Both the position numbers and the translations under genes were made by a program. A DNA stretch of 37,655 nucleotides from Candidatus Rifleibacteriota bacterium (GTDB taxonomy: Bacteria > Muiribacteriota > Ozemobacteria > Ozemobacterales > Ozemobacteraceae), in the NCBI GenBank assembly GCA_015233155.1, contig JADFYG010000011.1, positions 70,394-108,048 on the forward strand, given 5' to 3'. Under the pieces are notes generated by a model. It was not told the DNA's origin. It did no database searches and worked only from the letters and a program-made list of their open reading frames with translations. Positions 7,564-15,247 of this stretch are shown in pieces; the first letter of the stretch is position 1; each line of letters starts with the position of its first letter.

Positions 7564-8895
7564 ATGATCGACCCTGCGGGACCTGAAGGCTCTTTCCCCT
7601 CAGTAATAGAGCCGGCAGCCGGTGATCGAAAAACGGTTGCTGTCGCCGTCGAGATTCTTGCCGGAGGAAGTGAGCAGACGGGCTTTGCGCGGTTTTTGCC
7701 ATTTATGGGGCCTGCCTTCATAGCATCGGTGGCGTATATCGACCCCGGCAATTTCGCCACCAATCTCCAGGGTGGCGCGCAGTTCGGATATATGCTTACC
7801 TGGGTTGTCATAGCGAGCAACCTGATGGCGATGCTGATCCAGAGTCTTTCAGCAAAACTGGGTATCGCCACCGGTAAAAACCTGGCGGAACTATGTCGTG
7901 AAGAGTATTCGCTCTCGGTCGTATGGGTAATGTGGGTGCTTATGGAAATAGTTGCCATGGCGACTGATCTTGCGGAATTTCTCGGCGCGGCTCTCGGGTT
8001 CAATTTGCTTTTTGGAATGCCTCTTTGGCTTGCCGGAATCATGACGGCAATTGCCACGTTTCTCATTCTCGGTCTCGAGCGATATGGATTTCGCCCGCTC
8101 GAAGCCGTTATCACAGGTATAATAGGTGTCATTTCAGTCTGCTATCTTTTCGAGATTTTTCTGGCAAAGCCTGATTGGATAAAAATCGCCTGGAGCATTG
8201 CGGTTCCGCGCCTCTCCGGATCCGGGAGTATTCTGCTTGCGACCGGCATTCTGGGTGCTACAGTGATGCCCCATGTCATTTTTCTGCATTCGGCATTGAT
8301 GCAGGGGCGTATTGTCACTCATAAACCGGAACAGATGAAGAAACTTTTCCGATACGAAGTAGTGGATGTGGTCGTCGCCATGGGAGTTGCCGGAGCTATC
8401 AACGCCGCCATGCTAATCATGGCGGCTAAAACCTTCCATGAAGCCGGGATTGTAAATGTCGACGCCATCGAAAAGGCGCATCTGACGCTCGAACCACTGC
8501 TCGGCAAATCCGCGAGCGTGGTTTTCGCAATTTCGTTGCTTGCTGCCGGTCTTTCATCGTCGGCGGTCGGCACTATGGCCGGACAAATTATCATGCAGGG
8601 TTTTATCAGGCATCAGATACCAATATGGGTGCGCCGCGTTGTTACCATGGCGCCTGCTTTGATCGTGATCTTCCTTGGATTAAATCCAACGCGCACTCTC
8701 GTCATGAGCCAGGTCTTGCTCAGCTTCGGATTACCGTTCGCCATCATTCCACTCGTAAGATTCACCCAGCGCGAAGATCTTATGGGAGTTCTCGTGAACA
8801 GTCGTCTGACAGGCGTTTTGGCGTGGGGTGCCGCTTGTTTAATCGTGATTCTCAATTTGTATCTCATTTTTCAAACTTTTTCGGGAGCCTCCTGA
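7564..8895 (+). CDS. mntH: Nramp-family divalent metal (Mn2+/Fe2+) : proton symporter
   Basis: Inner-membrane importer of Mn2+/Fe2+ coupled to protons. 443 residues with about 11 spans. The metal-site motifs are intact: D60-P-G-N63 in the first helix and, in the sixth, A232-T-V-M235-P-H237, where the methionine favours transition metals over Ca2+. I start at ATG 7564, with AAGGA five bases upstream; an in-frame ATG at 7531 lacks such a site. The N-terminal 40 residues are a soluble extension. The stop is 2 bp before the next ATG, so mntH and the UspA gene are co-transcribed and probably coupled; some genomes carry these as one fused protein. Divergent repeats at 7445-7513 may control it. Confidence 0.94.
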   Translation: MIDPAGPEGSFPSVIEPAAGDRKTVAVAVEILAGGSEQTGFARFLPFMGPAFIASVAYIDPGNFATNLQGGAQFGYMLTWVVIASNLMAMLIQSLSAKLGIATGKNLAELCREEYSLSVVWVMWVLMEIVAMATDLAEFLGAALGFNLLFGMPLWLAGIMTAIATFLILGLERYGFRPLEAVITGIIGVISVCYLFEIFLAKPDWIKIAWSIAVPRLSGSGSILLATGILGATVMPHVIFLHSALMQGRIVTHKPEQMKKLFRYEVVDVVVAMGVAGAINAAMLIMAAKTFHEAGIVNVDAIEKAHLTLEPLLGKSASVVFAISLLAAGLSSSAVGTMAGQIIMQGFIRHQIPIWVRRVVTMAPALIVIFLGLNPTRTLVMSQVLLSFGLPFAIIPLVRFTQREDLMGVLVNSRLTGVLAWGAACLIVILNLYLIFQTFSGAS

Positions 8896-8897
8896 AC

Positions 8898-9812
8898 ATG
8901 TACAAGCGCATTCTTGTGCCCCTCGACGGATCGGCCCTCGCTGAATCAGTGTTGCCCGTAGCCGCATTTTTCGCGGAGACCGCGAAGGCGCAGATACTCC
9001 TTCTGCATGTGCTTGAGCGCGATGCCCCGAATACTATTCACGGCGACCGGCATTTGCGGGCGGCCGATGAAGCTGAAGCCTATCTGAAGAATATCACGCG
9101 AACGGCATTTGCCGAGGGAACCGATGTTGCGCGTCACGTACATGGAGAAGCTGTCACTCATGTTGCGGGAAGTCTTGCCGGCCACGCGTCGGAGTTCGCT
9201 CCTGACCTGGTGCTGCTTTGCGCGCACGGGGACGGCGCATGGCGTGACACACTTTATGGAAACATCGCTCAGCAGGTCGTAGATCTTGGAAAAACCCCGG
9301 TTTTATTGATCAGAAATAGCGGAGACGGAAAACTTATATTTCCATACCGGCGTATCCTGGTTCCCATCGACGGAAAACCCAGTCATGAAGCCGGTCTTCC
9401 CGGAGCGACAGACCTGGCCGAGTTGTGTAAGGCCGAATTACGTCTGCTGATGGTGGTTCCGACACTTTCGACGCTTACCGGAAATGAGGCAGCCACCGGA
9501 AGCATGCTTCCCGGATCGACGCGGGCGGTGCTCGATCTTGCACAGGAGCGAGCCGTCGAGCATTTGGGCGAATGTGTTGCTCCATTGCGTGAACGCGGAG
9601 TTTCCGTATCCGCCTGCGTTGCACGTGGAGATCCGCTGGAACGCATTGAGGGCGAATTCCATAGATGCGATGCCGATCTTGTCGTGCTTGCCACTCACGG
9701 GAAGGCCGGTTTGAAAGCTTTTTGGGCTGGAAGCCTTGCTTCGAAGCTTTTGAAACGTATTCCGGTCTCGTTTTTGCTCGTCCCGGCGCAAAACTCGCCG
9801 GTTCCTCAGTAG
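8898..9812 (+). CDS. Tandem-domain universal stress protein (UspA family)
   Basis: 304-residue cytosolic protein made of two Usp domains. Each begins with the typical strand (YKRILVPLDGSALAE at 1-17; YRRILVPIDGKPSHE at about 152-167) and ends with the ATP-loop region (HGDGAWRDTLYGNIAQ and HGKAGLKAFWAGSLAS). The second has a cleaner G-x2-G-x9-G(S) type loop than the first, so nucleotide binding may be unequal; this is inference. The start ATG at 8898 is 2 bp after mntH; a longer open frame from 8625 overlaps mntH in another phase and is not real. Position suggests a role in the metal-import operon, perhaps modulating MntH in response to ATP or stress. Confidence 0.92.
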   Translation: MYKRILVPLDGSALAESVLPVAAFFAETAKAQILLLHVLERDAPNTIHGDRHLRAADEAEAYLKNITRTAFAEGTDVARHVHGEAVTHVAGSLAGHASEFAPDLVLLCAHGDGAWRDTLYGNIAQQVVDLGKTPVLLIRNSGDGKLIFPYRRILVPIDGKPSHEAGLPGATDLAELCKAELRLLMVVPTLSTLTGNEAATGSMLPGSTRAVLDLAQERAVEHLGECVAPLRERGVSVSACVARGDPLERIEGEFHRCDADLVVLATHGKAGLKAFWAGSLASKLLKRIPVSFLLVPAQNSPVPQ

Positions 9813-9862
9813 AAAAACAAAATGATATGGATTGAGCCTCCCATAGGAAAGGATCGTGACGC

Positions 9863-11890
9863 GTGACAACCAGAAACCTGACCATAGCTTTTACGGATAT
9901 AAAAGGATTCACTGAGCGGACTGCCAATGCCAACCGGGATTTTGTTCTCAGAATCATGGCCAGACACGATGAACTGCTGATGCCGGTTATCCGGCGATAT
10001 CAGGGGCAGTTGATCAAGAAAATCGGCGATGCGTATCTGCTGACATTCGAAAGTCCTACCAATGCAGTTTTGTGCGCTCTCATGATGCAGGAAAAACTCA
10101 AGGAGTATAACCGGACAGCGACCGCCGAAGAAAAGATCGAGATCAGGATTGCCATAAATACCGGCGAAGTGAATATCGTCGGTGCCGACGTAATGGGTGA
10201 GCCGGTCAATGTCGCTTCCCGCGTGGAGGGCATCACCGAGGCGAACGAGGTCTGGTTCACGGAAGCGACGTATCTCGCCATGAACAAGCAGGAAGTGCCT
10301 AACAGTCTTGTGGGAGAGTTCCGATTGAAAGGAGTTCCCGAGGCTCTGAGAGTATATCGCGTGGTCATGGATGCAAGTTCCGATGCGTTTAAACGAACAC
10401 TGGCTGCGCAACAGATACGTATGAACGAGGTTGTTTCGGCAATACCTGATTTTGTGCAAACAGCCGCCGAGACGGATTCTTCCAGGTGGATTCTTTCTGT
10501 CGTGAAGGTTGTTGTGTTGTTGCTAGGTTTGGGCCTCTTATTTCTTCATCTTAGCCGCCCCGATGTCGGTCACTTTGTTCAGATTGCTGAGGAACGCCTT
10601 AAGGCGCATGATTTTGCCGGAGCTCTGACTCAACTGGATCTGGTTTTGAAAGATGATACCGGGAATATTCCGGCTCAGGACCTCGTCCGCCGCATAGTTG
10701 ATGCTTCCTGCCGAGACTCTCTGGAGCGTGGCAATCTGGATGAGGCCCGGCGAATCTTTCTGGAAATGCCTCGGCGCTACCCGTTTCTCGGACCGCAGGA
10801 CTCGCTTGAGGCGTCACTTGTACTTGGCGAGTGCCGTAATATGCTTCAGACAGGGGACAAAGACGATGTCTATGAAAAGATCGATCAGCTCCTGAAAAAC
10901 CAGCACAATAAACCCGAAACGCATTTTGCTGTTGCAAAGTTCTTCAGTGAAACCGGAATAAACTGGCAGCGTACTCTGGATCACCTCCTGATTGCTTTGA
11001 AAGCCAGCTCAGACAGATATTCCAAAGAACCGGTCGTTCAGACGGAGATGGATTATTTCCTTCGCCATGTCACTCCTGACGACGGATATGACGATTTCCG
11101 TTCCTATGTCGCGAATAATGACTTTGAGCAAGTTAAACCTTTGCTTGAACAGAATTTGTACAGTCCTGCCACCGATGCGCGGGCACTGCGATGGAATGCC
11201 CAGCGTATTCTTACCGGGAAGCATTTGCCCGTAGACCTCAGCCGCTTCTATCTCCTCGAACTGCTGGATTCCAACTGTAATCTCCCATCCCGGATGGTTG
11301 ATGAGGCGATGGCCTTCTTTCTGGCAGGCGGGAATCAGGCGTCAGCCGCGGCTATAATTCCAGCAAACATTGACCGGTTTCCACTGCTTGACCGGGAAAC
11401 CCTGGAAGAAAAGACTCATCTGTATCAACTGGTCACAGGCCCGTTCTTTGCCCCTCTTCGTGATTTTCTGGTCCGTTCCCTGGCTGATCGTGCAAATTAT
11501 ACCCGACGGGCTAATGCCTGTCTTATTTTGAAGTTCAGAAAGGAGCTGTCACCTTCTGAAGCTTTGGCGTATCACCTGACAAATCTGCTCTGTTTTGAGG
11601 ACATGATAGGGCCCACTTACTCGCGTGGTTCATGGTATGACTCCATGGACTGGTTAGGGAAAACCGATTTGAATGCCGCCTTCAGTGTTGCAGGCGACTG
11701 CCTCCTCGCCTCAGGAACCACCGTTCTGGCGTTCCCGTCCGTCAGGGCGGAAGCCAAGCAGTTTCTTGCGACTCTTTCTCAGAGCCTCCCTGTGGTCATT
11801 GAGAAGGCAAAAGATCAGAAAAATGAGTTTCAGCAGGAACTCAATCAGAAGATCCTGGGTCTGGTGCAGCAGGTAATCCCAAAGCTCTGA
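9863..11890 (+). CDS. Membrane-anchored class III adenylate/guanylate cyclase with a C-terminal helical-repeat region
   Basis: 675 residues, unusual order: cyclase first, then one membrane span, then a large domain outside the catalytic side. Residues 1-170 are the cyclase: metal aspartates D12 (FTDIKGFT) and D56 (KKIGDAYLL), substrate lysine K53, transition-state N116 and R120 (PVNVASRVEG). The base-contacting Asp of adenylate cyclases is replaced by Glu (E113), so specificity for ATP is likely but not certain. Residues about 209-229 are a hydrophobic span; residues 235-675 are helical with TPR-like texture (AEERLKAHDFAGALTQLD, LERGNLDEARRIF). GTG start at 9863 preceded by AGGAAAGGA. It follows uspA by 50 bp without a terminator, and a strong terminator follows it. 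Confidence 0.87.
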   Translation: MTTRNLTIAFTDIKGFTERTANANRDFVLRIMARHDELLMPVIRRYQGQLIKKIGDAYLLTFESPTNAVLCALMMQEKLKEYNRTATAEEKIEIRIAINTGEVNIVGADVMGEPVNVASRVEGITEANEVWFTEATYLAMNKQEVPNSLVGEFRLKGVPEALRVYRVVMDASSDAFKRTLAAQQIRMNEVVSAIPDFVQTAAETDSSRWILSVVKVVVLLLGLGLLFLHLSRPDVGHFVQIAEERLKAHDFAGALTQLDLVLKDDTGNIPAQDLVRRIVDASCRDSLERGNLDEARRIFLEMPRRYPFLGPQDSLEASLVLGECRNMLQTGDKDDVYEKIDQLLKNQHNKPETHFAVAKFFSETGINWQRTLDHLLIALKASSDRYSKEPVVQTEMDYFLRHVTPDDGYDDFRSYVANNDFEQVKPLLEQNLYSPATDARALRWNAQRILTGKHLPVDLSRFYLLELLDSNCNLPSRMVDEAMAFFLAGGNQASAAAIIPANIDRFPLLDRETLEEKTHLYQLVTGPFFAPLRDFLVRSLADRANYTRRANACLILKFRKELSPSEALAYHLTNLLCFEDMIGPTYSRGSWYDSMDWLGKTDLNAAFSVAGDCLLASGTTVLAFPSVRAEAKQFLATLSQSLPVVIEKAKDQKNEFQQELNQKILGLVQQVIPKL

Positions 11891-11958
11891 TATTTATGTC
11901 GTTATGATTAGGCAAAATATTCATGAGACTTATTTCCCGATAGACTCATAATAAATGA

Positions 11959-11986
11959 AAACACCGGCCCTTCGGGGCCGGCGTTT
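11959..11986. terminator. Bidirectional intrinsic terminator with UUCG loop
   Basis: A 12-position stem (one mismatch) closed by the extra-stable C(UUCG)G loop at 11971-11974. A-rich sequence lies on the left and T-rich on the right, so it can end transcripts arriving from the cyclase (plus strand) and from the small membrane protein gene at 12015-12158 (minus strand), which converge here. Confidence 0.85.
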
Positions 11987-12014
11987 GATTATGTATTTTA
12001 CAATTGAAAACGAA

Positions 12015-12158
12015 TTACATAGTTGCCCAGACGACTGCGCCTACGAGTACAACCGTAATGGTAATTTTGATGACTATATTGACGAGGACCCCCGAAGCGG
12101 ACTCAGTTGGGATGGGAGAAGCAACGGAAGCGGGGGCTTTTGTATTATGAAGAGACAT
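12015..12158 (-). CDS. Small single-span membrane protein, 47 residues
   Basis: A short frame beginning MSLHNTKAPASVASPIP and ending with one hydrophobic helix of about 24 residues (VLVNIVIKITITVVLVGAVV). It is supported by a very good ribosome site, AAAGGA, six to seven bases before the ATG, and by the terminator that follows its stop at 11959-11986. No family is recognised. It lies 112 bp after the exported protein at 12271-12636 on the same strand, so the pair may be one transcript. The predicted topology is N-terminus outside the helix with almost no tail. It could be a small partner of a larger membrane complex, but there is no evidence for which. Confidence 0.6.
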   Translation of the reverse strand: MSLHNTKAPASVASPIPTESASGVLVNIVIKITITVVLVGAVVWATM

Positions 12159-12270
12159 GATTTTATCCTTTCTATGTGACAACGAATAGCGATTTATCGC
12201 ACATTCAACGAAATGCTCACATGACGCGAAACATTGTGGTAAAAACCACTACAGAGATAGTTGAAAAAAA

Positions 12271-12636
12271 TCAGCCGTCCGAGCGGGCCAGTCGCGAATT
12301 TGTGAGCCCCCATTCGGGAGGACAAAATGGACCGGTCGGGGTAGCTTCAGAAAAGATCCCGGCCAGTCGGTTGAGAGGGACGATAACCGCGGGAGTCGGT
12401 ATGTGGCGGCCGGTCACTGTACAGACGGTTTGAAGACATGCTTCGCGCGTCACAAGATTCCCGTTTTCCGTTGTCTTTCCAGAGGTTGCGTCATCACCGA
12501 TCGAACCCTGAAGATCGCTCGATATCTGCATGGGATGATTTTCACTGCCCAGGCACAGTTCTCGTTCGTTTGCAAAAATGCCACCCTGACATGCCAGTGA
12601 CAAGGTGAGCACGAAAATTACGACTCGTCGCAACAT
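12271..12636 (-). CDS. Small exported protein, unknown function
   Basis: 121 residues with a clear N-terminal signal peptide (MLRRVVIFVLTLSLACQGG, cleavage probably after IFA at about residue 22). The mature part has four cysteines besides the one in the signal, a Pro-rich stretch (GRHIPTPAVIVPL) and an FCPPEWGL motif near the end. I recognise no family. There is no strong ribosome site before the ATG, which lowers confidence. It heads a possible two-gene transcript with the 47-residue membrane protein. The MITE-like element lies about 50 bp upstream and may carry or disturb its promoter. Confidence 0.5.
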   Translation of the reverse strand: MLRRVVIFVLTLSLACQGGIFANERELCLGSENHPMQISSDLQGSIGDDATSGKTTENGNLVTREACLQTVCTVTGRHIPTPAVIVPLNRLAGIFSEATPTGPFCPPEWGLTNSRLARSDG

Positions 12637-12680
12637 GCAAACATGATACCGATAATGCTTACGTGATTCAAGCGAAATTC

Positions 12681-12854
12681 ATCTCAAACAGGGCAAACGC
12701 ATTAAAAACTCAGGAATGGTCTATAACACGACTCTCGCTACTGTAACTATGATATGGTAGGGCGTGACCGCCGGGCACGCCGAAGTGCGAAGCGGCGCGC
12801 CCGGCGGTCGCGCCCTACCACAGAACTTTTAATGTGTTTGCCCTGATCTCAAAC
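12681..12854. mobile_element. Complete MITE-like palindromic element with 8-bp target duplication
   Basis: Outer inverted repeats of 19 bp (18 match) at 12689-12707 (CAGGGCAAACGCATTAAAA) and 12828-12846 enclose a long inner palindrome with 28-bp arms at 12756-12783 and 12794-12821 (26 match) and a 10-base loop. Identical octamers ATCTCAAA flank both ends (12681-12688 and 12847-12854), as expected for a target-site duplication. There is no coding capacity, so it would be a non-autonomous element mobilised in trans. It sits between the M13 peptidase terminator and the small exported protein gene. Confidence 0.85.
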
Positions 12855-12870
12855 GGCAAACACAGAGATA

Positions 12871-12907
12871 AAAAAGCCTTCCGACATAGCTATTACGTCG
12901 GAAGGCC
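12871..12907 (-). terminator. Intrinsic terminator of the M13 peptidase gene
   Basis: Read on the minus strand, a perfect 10-bp stem (GCCTTCCGAC at 12877-12886 pairing with 12898-12907) with an 11-base loop is followed by six T residues (12871-12876). It lies 9 bp after the peptidase stop. Confidence 0.93.
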
Positions 12908-12915
12908 GTAAATAC

Positions 12916-14964
12916 TTACCAGATGATTACGCGCTGATTTGGGGGCAGATACATCTTGTCCCCTTCCTTTATATCGAAGGCGGCATAGAATCCGGGCTGG
13001 TTCTTCAGCGTGCCGTTTGTGCGGAACTTGTCTGGCGAATGAGGATCGCTCTTAATAAGAACCATTTGTTTTTCATCGCGAATCTTTCCGCGCCATACCT
13101 GCGCCCAGCCGATATAAAGACGCTGATAACCGCTTAAGTTATCGATCGTTGGGGGCTCTTTCCCGTTCAGAGACAGCTTGTAAGCTTTATACGCAATCGC
13201 AAGGCCGGAGTTGTCGGCGATATTTTCGCCCAGTGTCAGCTCACCATTCACGTTGTAACCTGGCAGCGGACTGTAAGCACCGTACTGCTCGACGAGTTTC
13301 CTGGTTTTGGCGGCGAAGTTCTGATGATCTTCTTTGGTCCACCAGTCACGCAGGTTGCCGTCGCCATCATATTGGGACCCCTGATCATCGAAGCCGTGAC
13401 TGATTTCGTGGCCAATAACCGCACCAATGCCGCCGTAATTAACCGCATCATCCGCATTGGCATCGAAAAAGGGCGATTGCAGGATAGCAGCCGGAAAGAC
13501 TATCTCATTCAGTTCAGGATTGTAATAGGCATTGACCGTCTGCGGAGTCATGTCCCATTCCTCGCGATCAATCGGCTTGCCCAGTTTATTCAACTGCCGC
13601 AGATAATCGAATATGTTGGAGCGAATAACATTTCCGACCAGATCATCCTTGACGATCCGTAATGTGGAATAATCACGCCACTTGTTGGGATATCCGATTT
13701 TAGACGTGAATTTAGAGAGTTTTATCTGTGCCTCTTTCTTGGTTTGCGGGCTCATCCAGTCGAGGGTCTCGATGCTTTGGCGATATGCGACAAGAAGGTT
13801 CTTGACCAGCTCCTGCATACGAGCCTTGCGCTCGGGCGGAAAATGCCGGGCCACGTATATTTTTCCGAGACTTTCGCCCAATGCTCCCTCAACCATGACA
13901 ACGCCACGCTTCCAGCGCGGTCTGTTCACTGGCTGCCCGGTAAGTATGGTTCCCTTGAAGCCAAAATTCATATCGACGAAGGATTTGGACAAATATGGTG
14001 CAAAGCTGTTCAGCAGGTGAAACTTGAAGTAAGCCTTCCATGCCGACAATGGTCTGCTTTCCAGACACTTGTTGAAGCCGGTGAAATAGCTTGGCTGGCT
14101 GACTATTACATATGTCGTCTTGTCTTCAATTCCGGTGTCCTTCAGGTAGGTCTTCCAGTCATATCCGGGGGCTACGTGGTCCAGTCCCGCGAATTCGACC
14201 TTATTGTATGTTTTGACTGGATCGCGGTTTTCAACCTTGGTCCACTGCGCCTTTGCCAGCTCAGTTTCGAGAACGACGATCTGCCTGGAATTTGCCGCCG
14301 CATCCTTTTCTCCGGCAAGCGTCAGTAAGTGTTCAATGTAGGTCTGATATTTGGCGCGTATGCCGCTCAGCTTCTGGTCTTTGGGTTTAAGGTAATAATC
14401 GCGGTCAGGCAATCCGAGACCGCTTTGCCCCAGATCTGCAATATATTTGGTGGAATCCTTGGCATCCTGGTGAATGTTGAAATCGTAGGGAGCGCGGGCG
14501 CCGATTTTGTTAAGATGCGCTATCAAAGCGGGGATCTCTGCTTTAGAGGTGAGTTTGTCGATCCTTGCCATCTCGGCGGCAATAGGTTGCAAGCCTTGCT
14601 TCTCAAGGAGTTCTTCATTCATGAAACTGGCATATATATCGCCAATCTTCTGTTGATCGGAGCCGTCAATCTTCTTCGGATCACTCGCCGCCTCTTCAAT
14701 GATTGCTCGAAGCTGTGGCTGAGTGTCTTCATACAGCTTTTCAAAGGCTCCCCAACTGGTTTTATCAGCCGGAATCTCGGTCGTATCAAGCCAAATACCG
14801 CTATAATGCCTGAAAAAATCGTCATTGGGGCGAACGGCTTTGTCAATATACTGTGTGTCGATGCCGGAAAGCATCTTGGGTTGTTGCGTTCCGGGGAGGT
14901 CACCGGCAAGGCATGTTCCTGCAAGTAACCCGAGGGACAGTGCTGCGATCAAATACGGTTTCAT
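12916..14964 (-). CDS. M13-family zinc metalloendopeptidase (PepO/neprilysin type), exported
   Basis: 682-residue peptidase that degrades oligopeptides outside the cytoplasm. Zinc motif HEISH at 519-523 (GHEISHGFDDQG) with the third ligand E580 in GENIAD, and the substrate-binding NAYYNPELNEIVFP upstream: all family hallmarks are present. The N-terminus is a signal peptide (MKPYLIAALSLGLLAGTCLA). I use ATG 14964, preceded by AAGGATGG, rather than the open-frame start 15069, because the extra 35 residues would precede the signal peptide. It ends in VIIW, close to the usual family tail. It is monocistronic: a strong terminator follows it and a repeat-bearing spacer precedes it. The substrate is not known. 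Confidence 0.95.
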   Translation of the reverse strand: MKPYLIAALSLGLLAGTCLAGDLPGTQQPKMLSGIDTQYIDKAVRPNDDFFRHYSGIWLDTTEIPADKTSWGAFEKLYEDTQPQLRAIIEEAASDPKKIDGSDQQKIGDIYASFMNEELLEKQGLQPIAAEMARIDKLTSKAEIPALIAHLNKIGARAPYDFNIHQDAKDSTKYIADLGQSGLGLPDRDYYLKPKDQKLSGIRAKYQTYIEHLLTLAGEKDAAANSRQIVVLETELAKAQWTKVENRDPVKTYNKVEFAGLDHVAPGYDWKTYLKDTGIEDKTTYVIVSQPSYFTGFNKCLESRPLSAWKAYFKFHLLNSFAPYLSKSFVDMNFGFKGTILTGQPVNRPRWKRGVVMVEGALGESLGKIYVARHFPPERKARMQELVKNLLVAYRQSIETLDWMSPQTKKEAQIKLSKFTSKIGYPNKWRDYSTLRIVKDDLVGNVIRSNIFDYLRQLNKLGKPIDREEWDMTPQTVNAYYNPELNEIVFPAAILQSPFFDANADDAVNYGGIGAVIGHEISHGFDDQGSQYDGDGNLRDWWTKEDHQNFAAKTRKLVEQYGAYSPLPGYNVNGELTLGENIADNSGLAIAYKAYKLSLNGKEPPTIDNLSGYQRLYIGWAQVWRGKIRDEKQMVLIKSDPHSPDKFRTNGTLKNQPGFYAAFDIKEGDKMYLPPNQRVIIW

Positions 14965-15120
14965 ACTTCCATCCTTGTTCCAGATTGTGCCGAAATAATG
15001 CATCAGATTTGAGGAAAAGTATACAATTTTCTTCGTTGAAAATCTTTGCGGGTTGAACCTTATTCGCACGCACTATACCATTCCAGAAAATACGTTCGAA
15101 ATGATTTCGTAGGGGTGGAT

Positions 15121-15230
15121 CAGGGTCATATAATTCTCGAAGGGTAGGGCGCGACCGCTGGGCGCGCCGAGTTCTGATATCTTCAGGTTATCTCGGCTGG
15201 TTCGGCGATCCAGCACTACCATTCGTTGAG
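15121..15230. repeat. Degenerate copy of the CAGGG-type palindromic element
   Basis: Begins CAGGGTCATATAATTCTCGA and continues with GGTAGGGCGCGACCGCTGG. It follows the copy at 35029-35181 almost base for base, through TCTCGGCTGG to CCATTCGTTGA. The right end is not clear and I see no target duplication. It lies 18 bp after the helicase stop, and its internal palindrome may act as that gene's terminator. Confidence 0.7.
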
Positions 15231-15247
15231 TTCAACAATCCAAACCA

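Noticed and set aside
8625..8897. Upstream extension of the UspA frame.
   Set aside because: It is a second-phase reading of the mntH 3' end; the Usp fold begins at ATG 8898.
11955..12179. 74-codon plus-strand frame after the cyclase.
   Set aside because: It reads through the terminator hairpin and is antisense to the better-supported 47-residue frame.
13744..14328. 194-codon plus-strand frame.
   Set aside because: Antisense to the M13 peptidase, which has intact zinc motifs.
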